Below, piece after piece: positions 24,110-32,400 of a stretch of 35,667 nucleotides of DNA. The translations under genes and the position numbers were made by a program. The stretch covers positions 1 to 35,667 of the forward strand of contig CALABO010000022.1 of the NCBI GenBank assembly GCA_937885575.1, written 5' to 3'. Below the pieces are notes generated by a model. The model worked only from the letters and a program-made list of their open reading frames with translations. It was not told where the DNA came from and made no database searches. Source of the DNA: an uncultured Pseudomonadota bacterium. GTDB taxonomy: Bacteria > Pseudomonadota > Alphaproteobacteria > Rs-D84. Position 1 is the first letter of the stretch. Each line of letters begins with the position of its first letter.

Positions 24110-25012
24110 ATGTCTACATTAAAAACAAAAATAATTTTATTGAAAGAATTACTGGCACTAAAAGAGGTTGTTGATAAGGGCAGTATTCAAATCGCCGCGG
24201 GGGAAAACGGTATTAAAAATTCCAATCTGTCGCAAATGATTCGGAATTTAGAGCATAGGTTTCATACTAAACTTATCAACAGGGGCGCGAGTGGTAGTTT
24301 ACCAACGAATTCTGCGCAACTGATATACAATGATATATGTGCAATAGAAGAAGAACTTAACAAAATTTCTGAAAATTTCGTGGATATGGACGCGTTGTCT
24401 GGGTCTATGTCTATATGGACCGAAGAAGGTCTGATTGGCAGTTATATTATGAAAGATTTGTCCGAATTCTATGCGAAATATCCAAAGATTCGTTTGGAAT
24501 TGTTCATGCGCAAGGAACCTGATATATCCACAATGGATATTTTAATTATTAAACCGAAGTTGCATCCGAATGTTCATGGAACGGTTTTGTTTAAGTTTAA
24601 AACGCACTTGAAGTTTTATGCCAGTAAAAAATATCTTGAATTGCGCGGCGTTCCGAAAAATATAAATGATTTGTTGGAAAATCATGATTTGTGCATGGTT
24701 TATCGGTATATGAATTTGCCGGAATATCAAAGTATTATAAAACGCGCGAAACATTTGAATACTACATCCGATTCGTTGGCGTTGATATACCGGTTGGTTA
24801 GTGATGGTGACGGTATCACGGTTTTTCCGTCGTGGTTCCAAGAAAGTAATGAAAATCTTGTTTGTTTGGATAAATTAAATTTTGAATATGAAATGGAAAC
24901 GCAGTGTATTTGTCGCACGGAAATCGCCGAATCGCCAAAGGTCGGCGCGTTTGTTAATTTCTTTATAGATTTCTGTACCGGCCATAATGTCCCGATTGAT
25001 ATTTATTATTGA
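24110..25012 (+). CDS. LysR-type transcriptional regulator, 300 aa
   Basis: A winged-helix DNA-binding domain occupies about residues 12-75 (LKEVVDKGSIQIAAGENGIKN then SNLSQMIRNLEHRF, the recognition helix). It is followed by a two-lobed periplasmic-binding-type effector domain (about 98-296; SMSIWTEEGLIGSYIMKDLSEF starts it, TSDSLALIYRLVSDGDGITVFPSW is the hinge part). LysR proteins usually control a divergent or adjacent operon; here the neighbours are a short HTH gene and a 338-base gap, so the target is not evident. A nearby -10 box with six bases to the ATG suggests a leaderless message. Confidence 0.85.
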   Translation: MSTLKTKIILLKELLALKEVVDKGSIQIAAGENGIKNSNLSQMIRNLEHRFHTKLINRGASGSLPTNSAQLIYNDICAIEEELNKISENFVDMDALSGSMSIWTEEGLIGSYIMKDLSEFYAKYPKIRLELFMRKEPDISTMDILIIKPKLHPNVHGTVLFKFKTHLKFYASKKYLELRGVPKNINDLLENHDLCMVYRYMNLPEYQSIIKRAKHLNTTSDSLALIYRLVSDGDGITVFPSWFQESNENLVCLDKLNFEYEMETQCICRTEIAESPKVGAFVNFFIDFCTGHNVPIDIYY

Positions 25013-25074
25013 TTGTTGGTGGCGTGCGAAATGCGCGGTTATTTTATTTTGTTTTGATATTGCCATAGTTGTTT

Positions 25075-25185
25075 TTATACAAATTTTAGGCTTGGGTCTA
25101 TGGTGAAATCTGTGTTTGTCAAACGATTCAAATCTTTGATTAGTTTTTTAAATGATTTCTGTGGCATAGATGCAATAATTTTCAA
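25075..25185 (-). pseudogene. Possible gene remnant or small ORF, 36 aa
   Basis: On the minus strand a TTG at 25185, with AAGG seven bases upstream, opens a short frame that ends at 25075. It contains a protein-like stretch (MPQKSFKKLIKDLNRLTNTD), which could be the C-terminus of a lost gene or a genuine microprotein. An internal ATG at 25167 would give 30 residues. No homolog is recognised. The rest of this 338-base gap (25013-25351) holds only the palindrome at 25212-25241. Confidence 0.25.
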
Positions 25186-25202
25186 AATTTAACCTTAAAA
25201 AT

Positions 25203-25254
25203 AAAATATATTAACTTCTATTCATTAATGAATAGAAGTTAGACAAAATATATT
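25203..25254. repeat. 30-bp perfect palindrome flanked by 10-bp direct repeats
   Basis: Bases 25212-25241 form a perfect palindrome centred on ATTCATTAATGAAT. The sequence AAAATATATT flanks it at 25203-25212 and again at 25245-25254. The direct repeats may be AT-rich coincidence or a target duplication. It lies 110 bases upstream of the nuclease start and could be an operator or terminator, or mark an insertion. Confidence 0.55.
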
Positions 25255-25351
25255 TATGTGTTATTATATTGTTTTAAGTTTTGTAATCGCGTATTGAAAA
25301 AAGTCTTATTTTAAGATAGAATACATATGATTCAAATGTCAGGAGGATGTT

Positions 25352-26503
25352 ATGTCAAATCGTGCAATGAAATCACCAGTTATTGTTGATAGAAATGGTA
25401 AAACAATCAGCCCAGAAATTAAACCGATACCTTCTGAAAAATGGTTGCAACAATTTTTACCGACTTGTCCTGACGCATTACCTGTTGCAGATATCGATTC
25501 AAATTACTCTGATTTAACTTATGTTTGTAATGAAGCTTCAATTAAGACCAGTAAAAAAGGCACTGGTCATGTTGATTTGATATTTATCAGTAAGAGCGGT
25601 CGTTTGGTTTTGGTTGAAACTAAACTTCACCGTAATCCTGAGTCTTGTCGTGAAGTTTTAGGACAACTTTTGGATTATGCGGCAAACATTCGTGCTTCTG
25701 GTTGGGATTATTCAAGCATAAATGATTTATATGGTAAGTCAGATTTATATGCTGATATGAAAAAAAGATTCAAGGATTTACCTGATGAAAATACTTTCAT
25801 ACAAAATGTAAACAGTTATATCAAACATGCTGAATTTCTTATGTTGATTGTTGGTGATACAATTCGACCAACTGTTGAGAATATTGCTGCTTTTGTTAAT
25901 AGTCCAATTGACATGAAATATAAGTTGGCTTTATGTGAGATAAAAACATATGCCCTTGGGGATAAATTTTTAGTTATTCCACAATTAACTACAAATACCA
26001 CACATATTGAGCGTGCCATTATCAGTATTCAAAATGACAATATTATTTGCTCAACAAAAGCACACGAAAAACCATCAAGTGATAGTAAAGTTGTTAATCA
26101 TATTACTGAAGAGAAATTTGTAAGTGAATTCGTATCAAGAAATCCGAGTATATCTGAAACATCTGTTTATGATTTCTTGACTGGATTACGCAACATAGGT
26201 CTGTCCGTGTCCACAGCAACAAAGCATGTTGGCATTGGTATTCCGAAAGTTATTTCCTTGCTTGAATTTTCTGAAAATTGTATATGGTTTGTTCCGTCTG
26301 CTATTGAAAAACGGTTAAAAGGTGTAGACAAATCTGCAAAGCTTTCATATTTCTTAGAAACTATGAAACCTTATTTAATTGCTGGTCAAGACCCATATAA
26401 GAAAAAAGCAAAATTTTATAGACTCAACCTGAATGTAATTACATCATCCAGGACAGCTTTCATAAAATCATTGGCAAAAATCAAAGAAATAATAGAACGG
26501 TAG
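25352..26503 (+). CDS. PD-(D/E)XK nuclease-like protein, 383 aa
   Basis: A strong AGGAGG site precedes the ATG. Residues about 60-110 form the PD-(D/E)XK core: GHVDLIFISKSGRLVLVETK supplies Asp75 and Glu89-x-Lys91, and GQLLDYA gives a RecB-like QxxxY motif (Gln105, Tyr109). The first 60 residues and the helical C-terminal part (about 255-383) are not recognised and may bind DNA or a partner. Codon usage leans to AT-rich forms, unlike the housekeeping genes here. It is a lone gene between two large palindromes and beside tRNA-Gln, consistent with a mobile defence or island gene. The function is inferred from the motif only. Confidence 0.7.
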   Translation: MSNRAMKSPVIVDRNGKTISPEIKPIPSEKWLQQFLPTCPDALPVADIDSNYSDLTYVCNEASIKTSKKGTGHVDLIFISKSGRLVLVETKLHRNPESCREVLGQLLDYAANIRASGWDYSSINDLYGKSDLYADMKKRFKDLPDENTFIQNVNSYIKHAEFLMLIVGDTIRPTVENIAAFVNSPIDMKYKLALCEIKTYALGDKFLVIPQLTTNTTHIERAIISIQNDNIICSTKAHEKPSSDSKVVNHITEEKFVSEFVSRNPSISETSVYDFLTGLRNIGLSVSTATKHVGIGIPKVISLLEFSENCIWFVPSAIEKRLKGVDKSAKLSYFLETMKPYLIAGQDPYKKKAKFYRLNLNVITSSRTAFIKSLAKIKEIIER

Positions 26504-26863
26504 TTTGAACATATATCCCCTGTAGCAGATAAGTTGAATATACATACTGAAGGGGCATATGTAGGAAAGAGTCTCTACGCGTAAAGGCCAATGAAAGAAT
26601 AATATAAACACAGATAGGAACAAGGTTATAGACAGGTCCAGCATATACCATACCGATGCTGCCAGTCCCGATATACCCAGCCGGAGCAGACATATGGCAT
26701 ACCGGAACACCCGCTGCAAAATCATAAAATAAATTACACCGGGTATTTATCAAGGATGGCCTGTATATTCTTCCCAATAGTAAGCAAATCAAGGATATCA
26801 CAAGTCTGAGAAACGCTTAGACACTCCAACCACGATTCTAAACTGTTCGACTCGTTGCTGAAA
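26504..26863. other. Unassigned 360-base stretch between nuclease gene and tRNA-Gln
   Basis: No gene is convincing here. In the nuclease frame the 26 codons after its stop stay open (to a TAA at about 26584) and read like protein (ISPVADKLNIHTEGAYVGKS). A different plus frame around 26630-26725 is also open and protein-like, and a minus-strand frame covers 26481-26801. These may be remnants of a decayed element. The left arm of the tRNA-Gln inverted repeat lies at 26826-26850. Confidence 0.35.
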
Positions 26864-26888
26864 TCGAACAGTTTAGAATCGTGGTTGG
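26826..26888. repeat. 25-bp perfect inverted repeat reaching into tRNA-Gln
   Basis: Left arm 26826-26850 and right arm 26864-26888 are exact reverse complements around a 13-base loop (CTCGTTGCTGAAA). The right arm includes the last seven bases of tRNA-Gln (through its CCA). On the tRNA strand no T-run follows, so it is not a standard terminator. The arms may instead result from an integration or rearrangement at the tRNA end. Confidence 0.75.
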
Positions 26889-26955
26889 GGCGCACGGATT
26901 CGAACCATGATAAAGAGAACCAAAATCTCTTGTCCTACCATTAGACGACACCCCA
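26882..26955 (-). tRNA. tRNA-Gln (TTG)
   Basis: Complete 74-base cloverleaf on the minus strand starting TGGGGTG, with the U1-A72 pair typical of tRNA-Gln. D-arm has TAATGGTAGGAC; anticodon stem AGAGA/TCTCT closes TTTTGGT (anticodon TTG); T-arm holds GGTTCGAATCC. Discriminator A and an encoded CCA end at 26882. The 3' end is also part of a 25-bp inverted repeat. Confidence 0.93.
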
Positions 26956-27024
26956 AAAGTGGTCTTGATTATAGTAGGTTTTCTGATTTTTGCAATAATA
27001 AAATAATTTTTGTTATTTTAGGAC

Positions 27025-27056
27025 TTGATTTTTAATCATTAAAAATTATAATGATT
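27025..27056 (+). promoter_or_regulatory. Promoter with overlapping MarR-type operators
   Basis: TTGATT (27025-27030), a 16-base spacer and TATAAT (27047-27052). A palindrome TTTTTAATCATTAAAAA (27029-27045) fills the spacer, and arms AATCATTA (27034-27041) and TAATGATT (27049-27056) straddle the -10 box. These fit repression by the MarR protein encoded 31 bases downstream. Confidence 0.6.
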
Positions 27057-27087
27057 GTTGGTTTTAATAAAGCACTAGGGGGTGAAA

Positions 27088-27537
27088 ATGGCTCATAAAG
27101 AGTTGGTTTCGTTGATGTGGAAAAATATATTGTCGTTCGCAAAATTGTCTGAACGCATAAACCGCAGTCAGATGTCGTTTAACGATTATTCGCGGACACA
27201 AATGCAATTGTTGATTCGCCTGTACCTTGGGGGGCGGGTGCGGTTAAAGGATTTGGCGGCGCGCGAATTTGTGCCGGCGCCTAATTTGTGTACGGCGTTT
27301 CGTAAAATGGAACACGATGGTTTGGTTTTGCGCGCGGTGGACGAAGATGATAGGCGCAATACATGGTATTCGGTTAGTGAACGCGGGGCCCAGGTTGCGG
27401 CGGAAATAATCGAAATGTTGCACAATGCAATTGGGTCTATGTTCAAAGATATTGATAAAAAGGACGAAGAAGAATTGGTTCGTTCTTTTAAATCTATGAA
27501 CGAAATTTTGGCAAAGTTGGAGGCGAAAAATGCGTAA
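27088..27537 (+). CDS. MarR-family repressor of an efflux operon, 149 aa
   Basis: A winged-helix MarR protein: helices AFKLSERINRS-like region, then RTQMQLLIRLYLGGRVRLKDLAAREFVPAPNLCTAFRKMEHDGLV (wing entry) and RAVDEDDRRNTWYSVSERG, the DxRxxxxxxT-type wing. MarR proteins usually repress the operon they head until a small aromatic ligand binds. The ATG at 27088 follows AGGGGG and is preferred over an upstream GTG at 27082. It overlaps the TolC gene by eight bases and has matching palindromes in its own promoter, so autoregulation of the whole tripartite operon is likely. Confidence 0.92.
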   Translation: MAHKELVSLMWKNILSFAKLSERINRSQMSFNDYSRTQMQLLIRLYLGGRVRLKDLAAREFVPAPNLCTAFRKMEHDGLVLRAVDEDDRRNTWYSVSERGAQVAAEIIEMLHNAIGSMFKDIDKKDEEELVRSFKSMNEILAKLEAKNA

Positions 27538-28849
27538 AATTTTTGGTTGTCTTTTTGCGCTATACGCCGGATTTTGCTGTATAGACGGTTTTGCGATGGA
27601 TTTATCTTTGGACGATGCGGTGCAAAAAATTGTCGCCGAATCGCACGATTTGAAAAAGGCCGATGCCAATGTTAAAAAGGCCCAGGCATCTTTGGACGCG
27701 GTAAATGCCAATCGTTGGTTTAGTGTCGAAGGAACGGCGTCTTATATGAATTTAATCAATGTTGAAAAACCGTTTGATTCTTTCAATGTGAAATTGCCGC
27801 CGGAACTTGGCGGATTGGTGCCACAATTGGCCGGCGTGGAAAATATAGATGTGCCGGATAATATATTTATGGCGGGCGTGACGGTGACCCAACCGATTTA
27901 TACTTTTGGAAAAATCGGTAATGCGGTGGACAGTATGCGCAACGCGATAAAGATGAGTGAATATAGCAAGGAAATGGTCCTGCGTGAGGTGCGATATAGT
28001 GCGGCGGATTTATATTGGACCGCAAAAATGACCGATGAAATTGTCGAAATTGCGCGTAAAAACTTAAATGATGCGGTTGGGGCCAAAAAGAAACTGACCG
28101 GGGTGGGGCGCGCAAACCGCAGTAATTTGGTAAAAATCGAATCTGATATTGCAACCAAAGAAATCAATCTTTCGGATGCGGAATTTAACCGCGATACCGC
28201 GCATCGAATGCTAAAAATTTTGGCGGGGATTGATATAGATGAACCGTTAAATTTGACCGATGAATTTCCGGAAACTTTCCCGGAAATGGATAATAAAAAA
28301 CTTTCCAATACCCCGGAATGGCAGGTTTTGGACCAGCAAGTAAAGATGTATGAATCCAAGGCGTCATCAAATCGCGCAAATGGTTATCCAACACTTGCGG
28401 CGGTTGGTTCGTATAATTATGTGACGATGGATAAAGATTTTAAAAATATGTTTAATAGCAATGGGTCGCAATCTGCGTATTGGGGACTTGCATTAAAAGT
28501 TCCGATTTTTAGTGGCGGTGTCAATCGTGCAAATGCGACAATTGATGTGATGAATGCAGAGGCCGCCAGGCAGGATTTAGACAAGTCCAAAAAAATCACA
28601 TCTGAAAAATATGAAAACGCGATAAAGCAATATAATCATTTGCGTGACAACCTTGGGGGACTTGTAAATGCGCGGAATTTGGCGGCCAAGGCGTATGGTT
28701 TTTCACTTGATAGATTTGCGGCCGGTCAGACATCGGCGGTGGAATTGGCGGATGTGTCAAGTGGGCTTTATCAATTGGATATCGCGCTTCTTAATGCGAA
28801 ATACAAGATTTTAATGTCGGCGGAATCAATCAAAAAACTTGGTGAATAG
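27530..28849 (+). CDS. TolC-family outer-membrane efflux channel, 439 aa
   Basis: Signal peptide (about 1-23, ending DGFA) followed by the OEP repeats: LSLDDAVQKIVAESHDLKKADANVKKAQASLDAVNANRWF in the first half, and the second half with NRANGYPTLAAVGSYNY, WGLALKVPIFSGG and FAAGQTSAVELADV. TolC-type proteins trimerise into an outer-membrane barrel with a periplasmic helical tunnel, and pair with an adaptor and an inner-membrane pump. It is cotranslated with marR and lies two bases before the adaptor gene. Its length is normal for the family. Confidence 0.93.
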   Translation: MRKIFGCLFALYAGFCCIDGFAMDLSLDDAVQKIVAESHDLKKADANVKKAQASLDAVNANRWFSVEGTASYMNLINVEKPFDSFNVKLPPELGGLVPQLAGVENIDVPDNIFMAGVTVTQPIYTFGKIGNAVDSMRNAIKMSEYSKEMVLREVRYSAADLYWTAKMTDEIVEIARKNLNDAVGAKKKLTGVGRANRSNLVKIESDIATKEINLSDAEFNRDTAHRMLKILAGIDIDEPLNLTDEFPETFPEMDNKKLSNTPEWQVLDQQVKMYESKASSNRANGYPTLAAVGSYNYVTMDKDFKNMFNSNGSQSAYWGLALKVPIFSGGVNRANATIDVMNAEAARQDLDKSKKITSEKYENAIKQYNHLRDNLGGLVNARNLAAKAYGFSLDRFAAGQTSAVELADVSSGLYQLDIALLNAKYKILMSAESIKKLGE

Positions 28850-28851
28850 TC

Positions 28852-29451
28852 ATGAAGATACTTGGTAAAAATTTTGATGATAAAAAAACAAAAAAAATTC
28901 TCTATACGGCGGTTTTAGGCGTATTGGCGATTTGGTTTATATATCGTTTTGTTATGGTTGCGATTGAATCGCGCATGGTTGTTTTTAACCCGATGCGCGT
29001 GGCGGGACAAAATGGAATTGTTGTTGATACGATTGTCGCCGAACAAAAAAGTGGAATTATAAAAACGCCGCTTTCGGTTGAAAATAATCGGGCGTATGTT
29101 TCGGGCGCGCATCGTCGTGGATTAAAGGTTGGGCAAAAAATTGGTGATGGTGAAATAACCTATGTCGGTGGTCAACTTGATTTAGATACAGGTATGTATA
29201 TTGTTAAAACAAAAAATGTTGATGATGGTGTTGTGTTTGCGGAATCTGAATGTGACGGATTTTTTATTCCAACATACGCGGTGCGTGAATCGCAAATTAT
29301 GCGTGCAGAATCGGGCTCTGCGGTTGCGGTGCCAGTAAGTGTTAATGCAAGTGATTCAGAATTTTCCTGTGTTTCCGGGGATATACACGACGGCGATGTT
29401 ATCGTGTTGTCCAAGGTTGACACGGGGCAGAAAATAAATATTCAAAAATAA
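28852..29451 (+). CDS. Compact membrane-fusion (adaptor) protein, 199 aa
   Basis: In the position of the adaptor gene, between tolC and the RND pump. An N-terminal membrane helix (about 17-38) leads to a periplasmic beta-rich part. KSGIIKTPLSVENNRAYVSG to GLKVGQKI (about 67-95) resembles the first lipoyl strand and beta linker; DLDTGMYIVKT to FFIPTYAV (about 114-147) resembles the beta-barrel domain; and the ending matches a membrane-proximal domain. Normal adaptors have 350-400 residues including a long alpha-hairpin that contacts TolC; there is no space for that hairpin here. Function as an adaptor is inferred from position. Confidence 0.65.
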   Translation: MKILGKNFDDKKTKKILYTAVLGVLAIWFIYRFVMVAIESRMVVFNPMRVAGQNGIVVDTIVAEQKSGIIKTPLSVENNRAYVSGAHRRGLKVGQKIGDGEITYVGGQLDLDTGMYIVKTKNVDDGVVFAESECDGFFIPTYAVRESQIMRAESGSAVAVPVSVNASDSEFSCVSGDIHDGDVIVLSKVDTGQKINIQK

Positions 29452-29463
29452 AAAGGCGTGGAT

Positions 29464-32400
29464 ATGTTAAAATTCTTTGTTCGGCGGCCGGTTACCACAG
29501 TTATGTTTGTGTTGTTGTGGGTGGTATTGGGGTTGGTTGCGTTTCCAAAAATGAACGTGGAACGCACGCCCGCACTTGATTTTCCGATGGTGACCGCGAC
29601 CTTTGTTTATCCCGGGGCCGCGCCGGTTGAAATAGAATCGCAGGTTATAAAAAAAGCAGAAGATGCGATTTCCCAAGTCCCGGAACTTAAAAAAATCACG
29701 TCCCAGGCATTTGAAAATGGCGGCTATGTGATGGCGGAATTTAATTTGGGCGTGAATGTAAACGACAAGGCGAGTGAGGTTAAATCCAAAATTGATGCGT
29801 TGGCTTCGGAATTTCCGTCCGAATTAAAACAGCCCGTGATTGAAAAGTTGAATCCGTTGCAGACATCGGTTGTTGATGTCGCGCTTTATGGTGCAAATCT
29901 GCGCGATTTGCAAGAGTATGCCGATAATACGCTTGCGAATAAAATTACATCAATAAATGGTGTGGCAAGTGTGTCGATTTTCGGTGGGGAAAAGCGTGCG
30001 ATTCGTGTGGCGCTGAATCCGGAAACCATGGCGGCGTATGGTGTGACGATTATGGATGTTGTGACCGCAATGGGGGCGAATAATGTCAATGTCCCGGGCG
30101 GAAAGATAGAGGTTGGCGCGGATTCATCAAACGTTCGTTTTATCGGTGAATTTGGATCAGTGGACGCAATTAAAAATTTACATATAACGACAGGTGAAGG
30201 GCAAAGGTTCAAACTTTCCGATGTCGCAACGGTGACGGATTCGGCGCGTGATATTGACACGGGTGCGCGGTTTAATGGTTCGGATGTTGTTATCGCGTCG
30301 GTTGTAAAGGCGTCCGATGGTAATGCGATAAAGGTGGCGCGCGCGCTAAATAAAAAATTGCCGGAATTTAGTGCGGATTTATCGGCGCGTTTTCCGGGGG
30401 CGCAGATGGAGATAATTTCTGATTCATCCATTGTGATTTCAGATGAAACGACCGGAACAATATATGGAATTTTGATTGGTGTTGTGTTCACAATTTTGGT
30501 TTTGTTGGCGTTCACCGGAAATTGGCGTTCGACTATTGTTGCGGGTGTTGTGATTCCGGCGTCTTTGATTGCGGGGTTGTTCTTTGTGAATGCAAGTGGT
30601 TTCACGATAAATGTTATGACATTGCTTGCATATTCGTCGGCATTGGGGACATTGGTGTCGAACGCAATTATTCTTATTGAATCGGCGTTGCAAGAAATGC
30701 GAAACGGCAAGCGGGCGGAAAGTGCCGCAATCGACGGGACAAAAAAAGTTGCGGTTTCGGTACTTGCGGGGGTTGGAACAAATGTTGTTGTGTTTTTGCC
30801 GTTGGCGTTTATGGGCGGAATTGCCGGTAAATTTATGACCCAGTTTGGTATGACGGTTGTTTACCTTACACTGTTGTCGTTGGTGTTTTCTTTTACATTG
30901 ACCCCGATGATGATTGCGAAAATTTTGCGTGTGACAAAGGAAAAACGTGTTTCGGCCGTCACGTCAAAAAAATCGGCATTTCAAAAATGGTTCGCGTATC
31001 AATATAAACATTCAGGGCGTGTGATTTTGTTTGCGTTTCTTGCGTTGGTTGCAAGTTCTATGTTGATGCGGTTCACCGGAAACGAATTTAGTCCCGCGAC
31101 CGATGCGAATGAAATAAATATCACCGCGCGTGCGCCGATGGGGGCGACATATGAAAAGTCACAATCTATTGCGCAAAATATTGAAAAAGTTTTGTCCGGG
31201 TTTGATGAAGTAAAATCGACATCGGTAAAAATTGGTGAACGCGGGTTGCAAAATATCGCGGTAAAAATCAAATTGGTTGATAAAAGCGAACGCCGTCACA
31301 GTGACAAAGAAATCGCACGCCGAATGTTGCCAAAACTTGCCGTGATTCCGGATGCGGAAATTCAAATTCGTGCGGGCGAAGGTGTGTCGTCGTCAATATC
31401 GGCTGATATTGTTTTGAATATATATGGTGACGATGATGCGAAAAGGCAAGAGTATGCAACGCGTGCATTAAATGCCATAAATAATATTTCCGAAGTGCAA
31501 ACTGCGGTCTTTGCGCAACAGGTGCCGGGTAATGAAATAAAATTTATTCCGAACGCGGAACAAATGGATTTTTGGGGAATAAAAAATTCCTATGCCGGGG
31601 CGGCATTGCGCACGGCGCTTTATGGGAACGATACATACAAGTATAAAGAAAATGGTGAAGAATATCCGATTCTTTTGGAATTTGCGCGACCCTTCAAAAA
31701 TCCAAAAATGTTTGAAAATGTTTTGGTGAATTCGCAAAAGGGTATGGTCGCGCTGTCGCAAATCGGAACGATAAAGACAGAAAAGGCGACACCGAACATT
31801 TACCGGTTGGATAAAAGTCGTATTACAGAAATTGATATAAATCTTGGCAAGTCAACCAGTGGTCCCGTGCAATCGAAAATTGTGTCGGAATTAGACAGGT
31901 TTGATTGGGAACCGGGATACGGTTATTCGTTTGGCGGTATGGCCGAAATTCAGGGTGAAACAACCGGCGAAATTGGAACGGCGTTCTTGCTTGCCACGGT
32001 TTTGACATTTATGTTGTTGGCGGCGATTTTGAATTCGTTGGTTCATCCGCTTACCATTGCGACATCGATTATAACAAGTTTTGCGGGCGTGTTTATATTG
32101 CTGTTCTTGTCGGGGGCGTCAACGAATGTCGGCGCGATGCTTGCGTTCGTTATGTTGGTTGGATTGGTTGTGAACAATAACATTTTGGTGTTGGAACCAA
32201 CAGTGCAACGAATCGCGCGTGGCGAAAACGCCAAGGTTGCGTTATTGGATGAATTGACCGCGAAAAAGAATATGGTGCTGATGACATCTATTGCGGTTAT
32301 GGCGGGTATGTTGCCACAACTTTGGAGTGCCGATGGTATGAAGCGCGCGATGGCGGCGGTTATGATTGGCGGAATGCTGGCGTCGCTTATCTGGACATTT

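Noticed and set aside
26481..26801. Minus-strand frame of 106 codons encoding a hydrophobic peptide
   Set aside because: No ribosome site, no recognisable family, overlaps the end of the nuclease gene and competes with plus-strand frames that are equally protein-like.
29886..30710. Long minus-strand open frame of 274 codons
   Set aside because: Lies wholly inside the RND pump gene in antisense; composition follows from the codon bias of the real gene.
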